NCBI RefSeq assembly: GCF_024158145.1
Contig: NZ_JAMYXM010000001.1
Location: 124,001 to 188,000, forward strand
Source: Notoacmeibacter sp. MSK16QG-6
GTDB lineage: Bacteria > Pseudomonadota > Alphaproteobacteria > Rhizobiales > Rhizobiaceae
DNA length: 64,000 nucleotides
Direction of reading: 5' to 3'
The notes under the pieces were generated by a model that was given only the letters and a program-made list of their open reading frames with translations, did no database searches and was not told the origin of the DNA. The position numbers were made by a program, and so were the translations under genes. Shown one piece after another: positions 48,790 through 58,221 of the stretch. Within the stretch, counting starts at the first letter, position 1; the number at the start of each line of letters is the position of its first letter.

Positions 48790-48826
48790 CGCCCTGTTTT
48801 GCCTATGTTTTCGGCAAAACAGAGCG
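48790..48826 (-). terminator. Strong Rho-independent terminator after the Blh-like gene
   Basis: 14-bp stem with one G-U pair (minus strand CGCTCTGTTTTGCC / GGCAAAACAGGGCG) and 9-nt loop, followed on the minus strand by ATTTTGTTTGG. It lies 44 nt past the stop of the metallo-beta-lactamase-fold gene and separates it from the importer operon. Confidence 0.85.
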
Positions 48827-48870
48827 ACTTGGGACCGCGACGGTGCTCGTGTTTCCAGCCAAAGCTTCTT

Positions 48871-49758
48871 CTAGTCGTCCAACTCCCAGGCAGCGCCTTC
48901 CAGCACGTCCAAGGGAATTTTCATATAACGCGTGCCGTTCGATTCCGGTTCGGGAAGCCGCCCGCCATTGGTGTTGACCTGTAGCGCAAAGAGAATCTGG
49001 TTGGGCATCGGAAGCGTCTTATCGCGTTCCTCGCGCAATTCGATGAAGTCGGCTTCGCTCTTACCGTCCTTCAAATGGATATTGTCGCGCTTCTGCTCAC
49101 CAACCGTCGATTCCCAAGCCGGATCGCGACCGCCCGGCTGGTAATCATGGCCTGTGAAGACGCGTGTCTCATCGGGCAATGCCAGGATCTGCTGGATCGA
49201 GTCCCAGAGCGCCTTGGCGCTTCCGCCGGGAAAGTCCGCCCGCGCCGTGCCCCCATCCGGCATGAAAAGCGTATCGTGAACGAACGCCGCATCGCCAATA
49301 ACATATGTGATCGACGCGAGAGTATGACCCGGCGAGAACATCACCTTCGCATCCATCTCACCAACCTTGAAGTGCTCGCCTTCAGCAAAGGTGTGATCCC
49401 ATTGCGAGCCGTCAGCTGGAAAATCCGGCCAATTGTAGAATTTCTTCCAAAGCGACTGCACCTGGACCACCTGATCGCCGATCGCAGTCCGGGCGCCGGT
49501 CTTCTCTTTCAGATAATGAGCTGAGGAGAAGTGATCGGCATGTGGATGGGTGTCGAGAATCCACTCGACCGTCAGCCCCTCATCCTCAATATAGCCCAGT
49601 ATCTCATCTGCGCTGAACGTGGCCGTCGCGCCGGACTTGGGATCGAAATCGAGGACCGGGTCAATAATGGCCGCCTTCTTCGTCTCAGGGCATGACGCCA
49701 CATACTGAACCGAATTCGTCCGCTTCTCGTAGAAACCTTTGACCTTTGGCCTCAACAT
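48871..49758 (-). CDS. Metallo-beta-lactamase-fold hydrolase (Blh/persulfide dioxygenase-like)
   Basis: 295 residues. Metal site: ILDTHPHADHFSSAHYLKEK, FSPGHTLASITYVIGDAAFVHDTLF and VFTGHDYQPGG. The N-terminus EKRTNSVQYVASCPETKKAAIIDPVLDFDP is characteristic of the ETHE1/Blh group, which includes persulfide dioxygenases regulated by BigR/SqrR-type ArsR repressors in Alphaproteobacteria. Divergent from a SulP transporter over a region with AT-rich palindromes; a regulator gene is not in the window. The sulfur link is inferred from family and context. Confidence 0.85.
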   Translation of the reverse strand: MLRPKVKGFYEKRTNSVQYVASCPETKKAAIIDPVLDFDPKSGATATFSADEILGYIEDEGLTVEWILDTHPHADHFSSAHYLKEKTGARTAIGDQVVQVQSLWKKFYNWPDFPADGSQWDHTFAEGEHFKVGEMDAKVMFSPGHTLASITYVIGDAAFVHDTLFMPDGGTARADFPGGSAKALWDSIQQILALPDETRVFTGHDYQPGGRDPAWESTVGEQKRDNIHLKDGKSEADFIELREERDKTLPMPNQILFALQVNTNGGRLPEPESNGTRYMKIPLDVLEGAAWELDD

Positions 49759-49822
49759 TTCAACTCCCTTCCTAAAATCGATTGTCGCCGATAACCTGCC
49801 CGATAGAGCATTGGTCGGCTTT

Positions 49823-49848
49823 ACATATTCATATGTTCATATATGTTC
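49823..49848. promoter_or_regulatory. Overlapping AT-rich palindromes between the Blh-like and SulP genes
   Basis: ACATATTCATATGT (49823-49836) is a perfect 6-bp inverted repeat with a 2-nt centre, followed at once by a second CATATATG palindrome. It stands out against GC-rich surroundings and lies between divergent starts, the expected place for an ArsR/BigR-type operator. Confidence 0.5.
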
Positions 49849-49907
49849 AAGGTCAGGTTTTTTCATACTGTCGTTTTCGCAGCATTTGTCCGGAAACAAT
49901 CCCCGTC

Positions 49908-51674
49908 ATGCATTTCTTGAAGTCGTTTGCCCGCTACCTGCCATGCCTGGATTGGGGACGCCAGTATGATCGCGCCACGCTGACGAGCGACATCGTCGCG
50001 GCAATCATCGTGACGATCATGCTCATCCCGCAATCGCTTGCCTATGCTTTGTTGGCAGGCCTTCCGCCGGTCGTGGGACTATATGCTTCGATACTGCCGC
50101 TCATCGCCTATGCGCTGTTCGGCACCAGCCGAACATTGGCCGTAGGCCCTGTTGCGGTGGTATCGCTCTTGACAGCAGCCGCAGTCGGGGAAATTGCCGC
50201 AAGCGGCACTGCCGATTATCTGACCGCAGCGCTCGTACTGGCGTTTCTAAGTGGGATTATTTTGCTGACGATGGGACTGTTTCGTCTCGGTTTCGTTGCC
50301 AATCTGCTTTCCCACCCTGTTATTTCCGGCTTCATAACGGCCTCAGCCATAATCATCGCTTTGTCTCAGGCTCGGCATATTCTAGGGGTGGAAGGCGGCG
50401 GCGATACGCTGATCGAGATCGTCGGGGGGCTCGTCGCCACCCTCTCCGATCCTAATGCGACGACGTTGGTGATCGGCGTCGCATCGCTCGCGTTTTTGTT
50501 CTGGGTCCGGCAAGGCTTCAGACCGCTTTTGCTGCGATTGGGCCTGAGTGATTTTCTTGCCGGGCTCATCGCGCGGACAGGACCGGTCCTAGCCGTTGTT
50601 GTTGCCGTACTTGCTGTGGCGGCGTTGCGCCTCGACCTTCAGGGCGTCGCCATTGTCGGCGAAATCCCGCAGGGCTTGCCGCCGCTCACCCTTCCGTTTG
50701 CCAATCACGAAATGTGGGTCGCGCTCCTGCCTGCCGCATTTCTGATTTCCATCGTTGGCTTCGTCGAATCGATATCCGTTGCCCAGACGCTTGCCGCAAG
50801 ACGGCGGCAGTCCATCGATCCCGACCAGGAACTGGTCGGCCTCGGCGCTGCCAACATCGCTGCGGGCCTGACTGGCGGCTATCCCGTGACTGGCGGGTTC
50901 GCCAGGTCGGTCGTCAATTTCGATGCCGGAGCGAAGACACCCGCTGCCGGGGCCTTTACCGCTATCGGCATTTTGCTGGCGTCTCTTATCCTCACACCTC
51001 TCCTTTATTTCCTGCCAATCGCTGTGTTGGCCGCCACCATCATCGTCGCGGTGCTTAGCCTTGTCGATGTGAAGACGATGAAGGAGACGTGGGCATATTC
51101 CAAAGCGGATTTCGCCGCGACGGCCATGACCATCCTCGCAACGCTTGGCTTCGGCGTCGAAACCGGGCTTATCGCGGGGGTGGCCCTGTCAATCGTCCTC
51201 TACCTCTATCAGACGTCACGCCCGCACGTGGCTATTGTCGGCCAGGTGCCTGGAACCGAGCATTTCCGCAATATCGACCGGCACGATGTCGTGACCAGTT
51301 CACGCGTCCTGACCTTGCGGTTCGACGAGAGCCTCTATTTCGCCAATGCCCGTGCGGTGGAGGCGCGCATTCAAGAAGAGGTCGCCGCTCGGCCCGGCCT
51401 GAAACATCTCGTCCTGCAATGTCCGGCAGTCAACTTCATCGACGCCAGCGGACTGGAAAGCCTCGAGATGACGGTTCGACGGCTCGAATCGGCGGGGATC
51501 GACCTGCATTTGTCGGAAGTGAAAGGTCCGGTCATGGACCGGCTGAAGCGATCTCATCTCTTAGATGAGATGACCGGCCGCGTCTTCCTCACCCAGCATC
51601 AGGCCATGCGGACACTCGACCCGGAAACGACGATCAAGGCCGATGAGATGGTGCGACCGGAAATCGTTAAATAG
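49908..51674 (+). CDS. SulP family inorganic anion transporter
   Basis: 588 residues. The ATG giving MHFLKSFARYLPCLDWGRQY was chosen because the preceding residues do not fit the family. About 11-12 membrane helices with SulP marks: IVAAIIVTIMLIPQSLAYALLAGLPPVVGLYASILP, GPVAVVSLLTAAAVG, GLGAANIAAGLTGGYPVTGGFARSVVNFDAGAKTP. A C-terminal STAS domain (about 445-545: VLTLRFDESLYFANARAVEA, LVLQCPAVNFIDASGLESLE) follows. Likely sulfate uptake or efflux, given the divergent Blh-like gene; bicarbonate or another anion is possible. Confidence 0.9.
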   Translation: MHFLKSFARYLPCLDWGRQYDRATLTSDIVAAIIVTIMLIPQSLAYALLAGLPPVVGLYASILPLIAYALFGTSRTLAVGPVAVVSLLTAAAVGEIAASGTADYLTAALVLAFLSGIILLTMGLFRLGFVANLLSHPVISGFITASAIIIALSQARHILGVEGGGDTLIEIVGGLVATLSDPNATTLVIGVASLAFLFWVRQGFRPLLLRLGLSDFLAGLIARTGPVLAVVVAVLAVAALRLDLQGVAIVGEIPQGLPPLTLPFANHEMWVALLPAAFLISIVGFVESISVAQTLAARRRQSIDPDQELVGLGAANIAAGLTGGYPVTGGFARSVVNFDAGAKTPAAGAFTAIGILLASLILTPLLYFLPIAVLAATIIVAVLSLVDVKTMKETWAYSKADFAATAMTILATLGFGVETGLIAGVALSIVLYLYQTSRPHVAIVGQVPGTEHFRNIDRHDVVTSSRVLTLRFDESLYFANARAVEARIQEEVAARPGLKHLVLQCPAVNFIDASGLESLEMTVRRLESAGIDLHLSEVKGPVMDRLKRSHLLDEMTGRVFLTQHQAMRTLDPETTIKADEMVRPEIVK

Positions 51675-51848
51675 ACGTGTCAAAAGGGCGGCGGTCTACG
51701 GAGATGTCGGCCGTCTAGCTGCCTTCGAATCCCAGTGCAGGCTCCATCAGTTCCCAAGTCGCATCCATGGACCATGACTAAGAGAATGGAAGAGCGATAT
51801 GGCCGTAGCGAAAGGAGAGCTGTGCCTCTGCAGCCTCTTCTCCTGAAA

Positions 51849-51925
51849 TGGCGACCCCTGCAGGATTCGAACCTGCGACCATCGGCTTAGAAGGCCGGTG
51901 CTCTATCCAGCTGAGCTAAGGGGCC
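51849..51925 (-). tRNA. tRNA-Arg (anticodon TCT)
   Basis: 77-nt cloverleaf on the minus strand. Acceptor GGCCCCT pairs with AGGGGTC (one G-U); D arm AGCTCAGCTGGATAGAGC; anticodon loop TTCTAAG in stem CGGCC-GCCG-type pairing, anticodon TCT; T arm with GGTTCGAATCC; CCA encoded. It lies 28 bp past the NDUFS4-like gene on the same strand. The 51675-51848 gap before it shows nothing I can support. Confidence 0.95.
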
Positions 51926-51953
51926 ATTGGTCGAAGCCGACTGACCTTCGCAA

Positions 51954-52259
51954 TCAATGTGTCCAGGGCGTCTTGCGATCGTAACGGAAATTGTCCGCGT
52001 AGGAAATCGTATGCCGCGCCCGCTCTTTCGGCTCGTCGACGCGATAGGCGATCCCTTCGCGCTTCGCGTAGGCGACCGCCTCTTCCTTGGTATCGAACCA
52101 GAGCCGAACCTGGCTCGTCATGTCGGACGATGAGGTATAGCCCATCAAGGGATCGATGGCGCGGCGTTCCTGGGGTTCGAATTCAAGCAGCCAGCGGCCA
52201 GTCTTGGCCCGGCCCGACTGCATGGCCGTCTTGGCGGGACTGTAGATGCGCGCACTCAT
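51954..52259 (-). CDS. NDUFS4-like complex I accessory subunit (ETC_C1_NDUFA4/NDUFS4 family)
   Basis: 101 residues from the ATG giving MSARIYSPAKTAMQSGRAKT. The rest, WLLEFEPQERRAIDPLMGYTSSSDMTSQVRLWFDTKEEAVAYAKREG with YRVDEPKERARHTISYADNF and a final TPWTH, is the alphaproteobacterial homologue of mitochondrial NDUFS4 (18-kDa), a supernumerary subunit of complex I. It is unlinked to the nuo operon here and is bracketed by two tRNA genes on the same strand. Confidence 0.93.
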   Translation of the reverse strand: MSARIYSPAKTAMQSGRAKTGRWLLEFEPQERRAIDPLMGYTSSSDMTSQVRLWFDTKEEAVAYAKREGIAYRVDEPKERARHTISYADNFRYDRKTPWTH

Positions 52260-52324
52260 CCTGGCCTCCATTCGCCCCGGCGGAAACGAGTGCGACCCGA
52301 CCGCCAGCATCAAACCAACGGCGA

Positions 52325-52401
<77 letters not shown>

Positions 52402-52446
52402 GGCCTTTGCCGTTCGGGTGCGACATGGCCCGTTTCATCCGATCTG

Positions 52447-53178
52447 TCAATCGGCATCGGGCTCTTCCCCGTCGCTTTGCTGCAAACGATTGAGCACATT
52501 GGCGGCGAGCGGACGAGTCACAGCGGAACGATTCGTCATTGCCTGCCGGTCGATGGCTTCCACAAGCGCCCGCGCCACCGACAAGGATCGCTCCATGCGG
52601 GGAACCAAATAAGCGGTGATCGCCGGATCAATACTGATTTGGCGATCTGAAAACAATTTGACCAGTACTGCATCCAACAGCCGGTCGTCCGGAGGTGCGA
52701 TGGATGCGAGGGCAGCGGATCTGAGACGCGAGACGAGATCGGGCAAGCTGATCGGCCAATTGGCTGGCGTCGCGCGGGACGTCAGAAGCAGAAAGCTTCC
52801 GCCCTGTCGCACAGCATTGATCAGATGGAAGAGGCCGGCCTGATCCGGTTTTACGCTGTCGACATCCTCTACCAGCACCGCACCGCCCCTCATGGCTGCC
52901 TCTATGGCCTCGCTTCCAATGGCGCCAGCGGATGTGATGGATGCGGAGGTACGATCACGCCAGATAGCCGCCAGGTGAGACTTGCCGCTGCCTTCCGCCC
53001 CGTGGATCACCGCGACCGGCGATGACCAATTCGGCCAAGAGTCGATCAGCGCGATTGCCGCCTGATTGGCTGGGGTTGCCACCAGATCGTCGCGACTGAG
53101 CGCCGGATCGCGGGTCAAATCCAGCAACAATTGTTCAGGTGAAGCCGCCTTCGTCTGGTCTTTGGTCGAATCGCTCAT
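52447..53178 (-). CDS. hdaA: DnaA-related regulatory inactivator of initiation (HdaA)
   Basis: 243 residues: a DnaA-like AAA+ domain without the DNA-binding domain IV. N-terminal clamp-binding-type motif EQLLLDLTRDPAL; Walker A IHGAEGSGKSHLAAIW; degenerate Walker B GAVLVEDVDSV; sensor/arginine-finger LPDLVSRLRSAALASI. With the sliding clamp it stimulates DnaA-ATP hydrolysis. Last of the CDP-alcohol transferase - AI-2E permease - hdaA operon (8-nt gap). Confidence 0.93.
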   Translation of the reverse strand: MSDSTKDQTKAASPEQLLLDLTRDPALSRDDLVATPANQAAIALIDSWPNWSSPVAVIHGAEGSGKSHLAAIWRDRTSASITSAGAIGSEAIEAAMRGGAVLVEDVDSVKPDQAGLFHLINAVRQGGSFLLLTSRATPANWPISLPDLVSRLRSAALASIAPPDDRLLDAVLVKLFSDRQISIDPAITAYLVPRMERSLSVARALVEAIDRQAMTNRSAVTRPLAANVLNRLQQSDGEEPDAD

Positions 53179-53186
53179 CTCTGGTG

Positions 53187-54341
53187 TCAGGAGGTTTCCC
53201 TCGTCGCATCATAGAGATGCGACTGGCGATAGCGCGCCAGTAGGAAGCGGACGATCACGCCGACAGCCGCCGCCGCCGGGACCGCCACCAGAAGACCGAT
53301 GAAACCGAACAATGCACCGAAAGCGAAAAGAGCGAACATCAACCAGACTGGGTGAAGGCCGACCTTCCCGCCGACAAGCTTCGGTTGGAGGATATTGCCC
53401 TCGATGAACTGGCCGGAGAAGAAGACTGCAAGTGTCGCGGCGATCCAGATGAAGTCTGGCCAGAACTGGACGAGCGCCACACCGAGCGCCACGACCAGAC
53501 CGATGGTCGAGCCGATATAGGGAATGAAGCTGATGATACCGGCGCCAAGGCCGATCAACAGACCGAAATTCAGCCCAACCAGAGTCAGACCGATTGCATA
53601 ATAAATCCCAAGGATTAGGCAAACGGAGCCCTGTCCACGAATAAAGCCAGCCACGGCACGGTCGACATCGCGGGCGATGGCGCGCACCGTTTCGACATGA
53701 CGGCGCGGCACATGAGCATCGACGGAGGCGACCATGCGGTCCCAGTCGATCAGCATATAGAAGGCAACCACAGGCGCGATGATGAAAAGGCCGGCAATAT
53801 CCATCAGGGCCGCACCGGAATTCCAGACCGATTCGATAAAGGAAGCCAGAAAACCGGAACCCTGCGAGAGAGCCTGATTGAGACCCTCTTCCAGCGTCGC
53901 CTTATCCACACCAAACACCCGTTCTAGCCAGGCGGGACCGTAGGATGTGACAAGGGTCTGAAGGTTGGAGAGCAGCGTCGGCAATCTTTCCACGAAACCG
54001 GAAAGCTGGTTCGCCAGCACCGGCACGATCAGCACGAAGCCCAGCATGAGAACAGCGATTGCCACCACCAGAATGACAATCGCGGCCAATGTGCGCGACA
54101 GGCCGCGACGCTCCAGCATGTCGGCCACAGGATCGAGGAAATAGGCGAGAAGCATGCCGACGACGAAGGGCATGAGCACCGAGCGGAACACCCAAAGCAT
54201 AAGGAGCACCGCCAGCGCCAACCCACCCCAGAAGAGAACGCGTCGACGCCACAATGCGCCTTCCGCGACGTTGTCCGTCGGTTGGGGCGGTGCGCCGGGA
54301 TCTTTCGTGGGCACCGTGTATGGCGGCCGGGTATCGGTCAT
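53187..54341 (-). CDS. AI-2E family transporter / PerM-like permease
   Basis: 384 residues from the ATG giving MTDTRPPYTVPTKD; a Pro-rich cytoplasmic leader, then about eight membrane helices. Family marks: VLMPFVVGMLLAYFLDPVADMLERRGLSR, FIIAPVVAFYMLIDWDRM, GQGSVCLILGIYYAIGLTLVGLNFGLLIG, LPYIG-like ISFIPYIGSTIGLV and FIEGNILQPKLVGGKVGLHPVW. Transported substrate unknown. 4 nt after the upstream gene. Confidence 0.92.
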   Translation of the reverse strand: MTDTRPPYTVPTKDPGAPPQPTDNVAEGALWRRRVLFWGGLALAVLLMLWVFRSVLMPFVVGMLLAYFLDPVADMLERRGLSRTLAAIVILVVAIAVLMLGFVLIVPVLANQLSGFVERLPTLLSNLQTLVTSYGPAWLERVFGVDKATLEEGLNQALSQGSGFLASFIESVWNSGAALMDIAGLFIIAPVVAFYMLIDWDRMVASVDAHVPRRHVETVRAIARDVDRAVAGFIRGQGSVCLILGIYYAIGLTLVGLNFGLLIGLGAGIISFIPYIGSTIGLVVALGVALVQFWPDFIWIAATLAVFFSGQFIEGNILQPKLVGGKVGLHPVWLMFALFAFGALFGFIGLLVAVPAAAAVGVIVRFLLARYRQSHLYDATRETS

Positions 54342-54345
54342 GAGA

Positions 54346-54882
54346 TCAAGCGGCCTCGTGCATGTGGCGGAACCAGAGCAAGGCATAGGCTGCCGCCGAA
54401 CTGACCGTCAAGAATGCGCAGAGCAGCATCAGAACCGTCAATGCGCCCGGCATGGCGATGACGCCGGCTCCCTGGGCCAGAACGGCTGCCGCCAGCACGA
54501 TCTGAACGGCCGTGTTCAACTTCGACAGGAAGATCGGACGAATAGTGATCGGGGCCTCCATTTCGCGCGCCAGCACAACGCCACCGAGAATGCCTATATC
54601 GCGGAACACGACGATTACCACGAGCCAGACAGGCAACGCCCCGACAATGCCGAGAACGATGAAGGTGGACGACAGAAGAAGCTTGTCTGCAATCGGATCG
54701 AGGTAGGCCCCGACCGCACTCTGCTGATGCCAGAGACGAGCCAGCGCGCCGTCTACCGCGTCGGACATGCCGGCAATGATGAAACCGGCCAGCGCCATTC
54801 CCCAATGGCCCGCCATCAGCGACCAGATAACGAGCGGCACCAGGATCAGCCGGAACAGGGTTATGAGATTCGGTATCGTCAA
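54346..54882 (-). CDS. CDP-alcohol phosphatidyltransferase family protein
   Basis: 178 residues, about five membrane helices. The catalytic DxxDGxxARxxxxxxxxGxxxDxxxD motif is complete in SDAVDGALARLWHQQSAVGA followed by YLDPIADK. Start set at a TTG (MTIPNLITLFRL) with GAGG about 11 nt upstream, as no ATG fits; upstream codons could also serve. It might be a PgsA- or cardiolipin-synthase-like enzyme. In related genomes the canonical pgsA follows uvrC, which would be past the right edge, so I do not use that symbol. Divergent from purM. Confidence 0.82.
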   Translation of the reverse strand: MTIPNLITLFRLILVPLVIWSLMAGHWGMALAGFIIAGMSDAVDGALARLWHQQSAVGAYLDPIADKLLLSSTFIVLGIVGALPVWLVVIVVFRDIGILGGVVLAREMEAPITIRPIFLSKLNTAVQIVLAAAVLAQGAGVIAMPGALTVLMLLCAFLTVSSAAAYALLWFRHMHEAA

Positions 54883-55024
54883 CGTGTAAAGGACCTCGTT
54901 CAAACAGCTCACACCTAGGTGTTGCACAGGGCGAAAGCAAAGCTGCGATCCTATGCCTTGCTGATGGCGTTCTTTCATGCCAATTGCCGGGTTGTTCCCG
55001 CCAATCCAACGGACGACCCGCCCG

Positions 55025-56092
55025 ATGAACGATACTCCATCTTCTCGCATGAATTATGCCGATGCCGGCGTCGATATCGATGAAGGCAATGCGCTGGTCG
55101 AGCGGATCAAACCGATGGTGCGCGCCACCGCCCGTCCGGGCGCGGATTCGGAGATCGGCGGCTTCGGTGGATTGTTCGACCTGAAGGCGGCGGGTTTTAC
55201 CGATCCGATTCTCGTCGCCGCCAATGATGGCGTCGGAACAAAACTCCGTATCGCAATCGAGACCGGACAACACGACACAGTCGGCGTGGATCTCGTCGCA
55301 ATGTGCGTCAACGATCTTATCGTTCAGGGTGCCGAACCGCTTCTTTTTCTCGATTACTTCGCCACCGGCAAACTTTCCGCCGAACAGGGCGCGGCCATCG
55401 TGTCGGGCATTGCCGAGGGCTGTCGACAGGCAGGCTGTGCGCTGATCGGCGGAGAAACCGCCGAAATGCCTGGCATGTATTCCGGCGGCGATTACGATCT
55501 CGCCGGTTTCGCTGTCGGAGCGGCGGAGCGTGGCGCTCTCCTGCCCACAGCCGATGTGGCACCGGGCGATGTGCTTCTAGGACTTCCATCTTCCGGCGTT
55601 CACTCCAACGGGTTTTCACTCGTCCGGCGGATCGTGGAGAGAGAAGGTCTGAAATGGGAAAGCCCCGCACCGTTTGCGCCATCGGCAAGTTTGGGCGAAG
55701 CCCTGCTCGAACCGACCAAAATCTATGTCAAACCACTGCTTGCGGCCATCAAGGCGACCCGGGCGATCAAGGCGATGGCGCATATCACAGGTGGAGGGTT
55801 CACCGAGAACATTCCTCGCGTGTTGCCGGACGATTTGGCGGTGAAGATCGACCTTCCCGCTATCACGCCTCCTCCCGTCTTCTCCTGGCTGGCAAAAGCC
55901 GGCAATATCGATGAGGCGGAAATGCTGCGCACCTTCAATTGCGGCATCGGCATGGTGGTCGTCACCGCCGCGGATGCGGCCGAGACGGTATGTGCCAGCC
56001 TTGCCGATGCCGGACAGGAGGCTCTCACGATCGGTTCGATAGTCAGGCGCGAAAGCGCTGGCGTTCTCTATGATGGCGAACTCTTTGCATGA
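55025..56092 (+). CDS. purM: Phosphoribosylformylglycinamidine cyclo-ligase
   Basis: 355 residues from the ATG giving [31 protein letters not shown] synthase of purine biosynthesis. Marks: [33 protein letters not shown] (ATP site), [84 protein letters not shown]. Overlaps purN by 4 nt. Confidence 0.97.
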   Translation: MNDTPSSRMNYADAGVDIDEGNALVERIKPMVRATARPGADSEIGGFGGLFDLKAAGFTDPILVAANDGVGTKLRIAIETGQHDTVGVDLVAMCVNDLIVQGAEPLLFLDYFATGKLSAEQGAAIVSGIAEGCRQAGCALIGGETAEMPGMYSGGDYDLAGFAVGAAERGALLPTADVAPGDVLLGLPSSGVHSNGFSLVRRIVEREGLKWESPAPFAPSASLGEALLEPTKIYVKPLLAAIKATRAIKAMAHITGGGFTENIPRVLPDDLAVKIDLPAITPPPVFSWLAKAGNIDEAEMLRTFNCGIGMVVVTAADAAETVCASLADAGQEALTIGSIVRRESAGVLYDGELFA

Positions 56093-56775
56093 CGACGGAA
56101 CCGAAACGCATTGTCATCCTGATCTCCGGACGCGGGTCGAATATGGGCGCGCTTATCAGCGCGACGCTCGATCCGGCCTATCCAGCAAGGATCGTCGGGG
56201 TGATTTCGAACAAGGCGGATGCGACCGGACTCAAGGCTGCGGAAGATTTCGGCATTGCAACGCAAGTCATCTCGCACAAGGATTACGACGACCGCGCCAG
56301 CCATGATGAAGCGATCAGCGCGGCGATCGAACAGATGAATGCCGACTTCATATGCCTTGCCGGGTATATGCGTCTATTGACCGCCGCGTTCGTTTCGCGT
56401 TGGCAGGGAAAGCTGCTGAACATCCATCCCGCCCTTCTACCAAGCTTCAAGGGCATCGATACCCACGCCCGTGCTCTTTCCGCTGGCGTCCGCGTGCACG
56501 GCGCGACGGTTCATTTCGTGACCGAGGATATGGATGACGGGCCGATCATCGCGCAGGGAGCGGTGCCGGTCGGCCTCAAGGACACCGAGGCGACACTGGC
56601 CGACCGGGTGCTGGAGGTCGAGCATCGCCTTTACCCCCTAGCGCTGCGGCTTGTCGCCGAAGGCAAGGTTACGATGCGCGACGGCACGACGCTCTATTCC
56701 AACATGAATGAAAGCGACGAAAAGGCGCTGCTTCTCCCGGTCGGCAGATCGCGGGAAACATCCGATCAGCCGTGA
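56089..56775 (+). CDS. purN: Phosphoribosylglycinamide formyltransferase
   Basis: 228 residues. GAR transformylase using 10-formyl-THF. Marks: [13 protein letters not shown], the catalytic Asn/His in [19 protein letters not shown], and [19 protein letters not shown] with catalytic Asp. About 20 residues longer at the C-terminus than E. coli PurN. ATGA overlap with purM and GTGA overlap with rlmJ. Confidence 0.97.
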   Translation: MTTEPKRIVILISGRGSNMGALISATLDPAYPARIVGVISNKADATGLKAAEDFGIATQVISHKDYDDRASHDEAISAAIEQMNADFICLAGYMRLLTAAFVSRWQGKLLNIHPALLPSFKGIDTHARALSAGVRVHGATVHFVTEDMDDGPIIAQGAVPVGLKDTEATLADRVLEVEHRLYPLALRLVAEGKVTMRDGTTLYSNMNESDEKALLLPVGRSRETSDQP

Positions 56776-57611
56776 ATTATCGTCACGCTTTCCATGCGGG
56801 TAACTTCGCCGATATTTTGAAGCATATCGTGCTGACGCGCTGCATCGAGCATCTGAAGCGCAAGGACAAAGCCTTCCGCATCATCGACACGCATGCGGGG
56901 ACCGGGCTCTACGATCTATCGTCCGATGAAGCGCAGCGGACGGGCGAATGGCGCGACGGTATCGGCCGCATCGCCAATGCAACTTTGCCGGCTGATGTTG
57001 CCGCCCTCATCGCACCTTTTCTCGATGCCGTGCAGTCGGTGAACGCCGGAGATACAATTTCCGCCTATCCCGGCTCCCCGATGATCAGCCGTTCCCTGCT
57101 TCGCCAGCAGGATCGGCTCAGCGCCATTGAACTTCACCCGAAAGACAGCCAGCTTCTGAAAACTCGTTTTGCAGGCGACTGGCAGGTCCGCGTCATCGAA
57201 CTGGATGGCTGGCTGGCGCTGGGCGCGCATGTTCCGCCCAAGGAAAAGCGCGGCCTGGTTCTGGTCGATCCACCGTTCGAACAGGCTGGAGAATTCGATC
57301 GCATGGCGGATGGACTGGCAAAGGCGATCAAGCGCTGGCGAGGCGGCACCTATGCACTGTGGTATCCGATCAAGGACCGGCACACTGTCGCGCAATTTCA
57401 AAATCGCCTGGCGGAAGGCGGTTTCGGCGAAGGTCTGGATATCTCTCTCTTTATCCGTGAACCTTCCACCCCTCCCCGCCTCGACGGATGCGGCATGGCT
57501 GTCATCAACCCGCCTTACACGCTCACCGAAGAAATGGCGCTGATCCTACCGATGATCGGCCGCATTCTCTCAGAGGACGGGGAAGCCCGCCATACGATCC
57601 GGTCGTTCTGA
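56772..57611 (+). CDS. rlmJ: 23S rRNA (adenine(2030)-N6)-methyltransferase
   Basis: 279 residues beginning at a GTG that overlaps the purN stop (GTGA). RlmJ marks: [33 protein letters not shown] (SAM motif I), YPGSPMISRSLLRQQDRL, catalytic DPPF in LVLVDPPFEQAGEFDRM, and MAVINPPYTL near the end. Coupling a rRNA methylase to purN is a local arrangement. Confidence 0.94.
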   Translation: MNYRHAFHAGNFADILKHIVLTRCIEHLKRKDKAFRIIDTHAGTGLYDLSSDEAQRTGEWRDGIGRIANATLPADVAALIAPFLDAVQSVNAGDTISAYPGSPMISRSLLRQQDRLSAIELHPKDSQLLKTRFAGDWQVRVIELDGWLALGAHVPPKEKRGLVLVDPPFEQAGEFDRMADGLAKAIKRWRGGTYALWYPIKDRHTVAQFQNRLAEGGFGEGLDISLFIREPSTPPRLDGCGMAVINPPYTLTEEMALILPMIGRILSEDGEARHTIRSF

Positions 57612-57620
57612 CCGGATCGT
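57594..57620 (+). terminator. Hairpin at the end of rlmJ
   Basis: Perfect 11-bp stem ACGATCCGGTC / GACCGGATCGT with 5-nt loop, spanning the rlmJ stop codon and followed by GTTGTG. Weak T-run; probable terminator or mRNA-end stabiliser for purMN-rlmJ. Confidence 0.55.
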
Positions 57621-57729
57621 GTTGTGAAGGCCACGGCAACCGCAATCCTCACGCAGTTATCCTCCTTCCGCAACGCCTGGGCTTGATCGAGCCGTTGCGT
57701 TAGCGCAAACCGACCGAGAGAGTTCTTCG

Positions 57730-58218
57730 ATGCAAGACATCAACCGTTCTAGGAGCCGGGTTCGCATGTTCCGTCACTTCTCTGTCTCGTCGGCATTCGC
57801 CACCCTACTGATCGCCTTTTCCGGCACTGTTTCCCATGCCGCCGATATGCTTGGCGTCTATGAAGAGAATCAGGACTGTGCCGAAGAGCGCGTTCTGAAG
57901 AAGGTTTCGAAGCAAATCGACTATCAGGGCCGCCATGTACCGGGCGTGCCGCAGGTCGACATTCTGGATTATTACGCCATTCACCAGAACGATTTCATTC
58001 CCGAAGCCCACAAGCGACCCATCGCACGGCGTTATTGTCAGGCAAGCGCAGCGCTTTCGAATGGGGAAACGCGGACCGTCTGGTATCTCATAGAGTATGA
58101 GCAGGGCTTTGCCGGCGTCGTCGGCGATAATGTCGAGGCGTGCATGCAGGGCTTCGACGAATGGAATGTTTATGACGAAGCCTGCCGTGTCGTCAGAAGC
58201 GGCGTCGGTCGGAACTAA
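57730..58218 (+). CDS. Secreted Cys-containing protein upstream of RNase T2
   Basis: 162 residues. An N-terminal basic region and FSVSSAFATLLIAFSGTVSHA (AxA-type cut) form a signal peptide; an internal ATG (MFRHFS) gives a tidier one. The mature domain of about 120 residues has four to five Cys (NQDCAEER, RRYCQAS, EACMQG, DEACRVV), likely two disulfides, and YLIEYEQGFAGVVG. No family recognised, but similar small exported proteins precede RNase T2 in rhizobia as far as I recall. The RNase T2 gene starts 3 nt after its stop, so they are co-translated. Confidence 0.75.
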   Translation: MQDINRSRSRVRMFRHFSVSSAFATLLIAFSGTVSHAADMLGVYEENQDCAEERVLKKVSKQIDYQGRHVPGVPQVDILDYYAIHQNDFIPEAHKRPIARRYCQASAALSNGETRTVWYLIEYEQGFAGVVGDNVEACMQGFDEWNVYDEACRVVRSGVGRN

Positions 58219-58221
58219 GGG

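Noticed and set aside
54338-55273. 311-codon minus-strand frame covering the CDP-alcohol transferase and purM start
   Set aside because: It runs antisense to purM and out of frame with the transferase, whose catalytic motif lies in the other frame.
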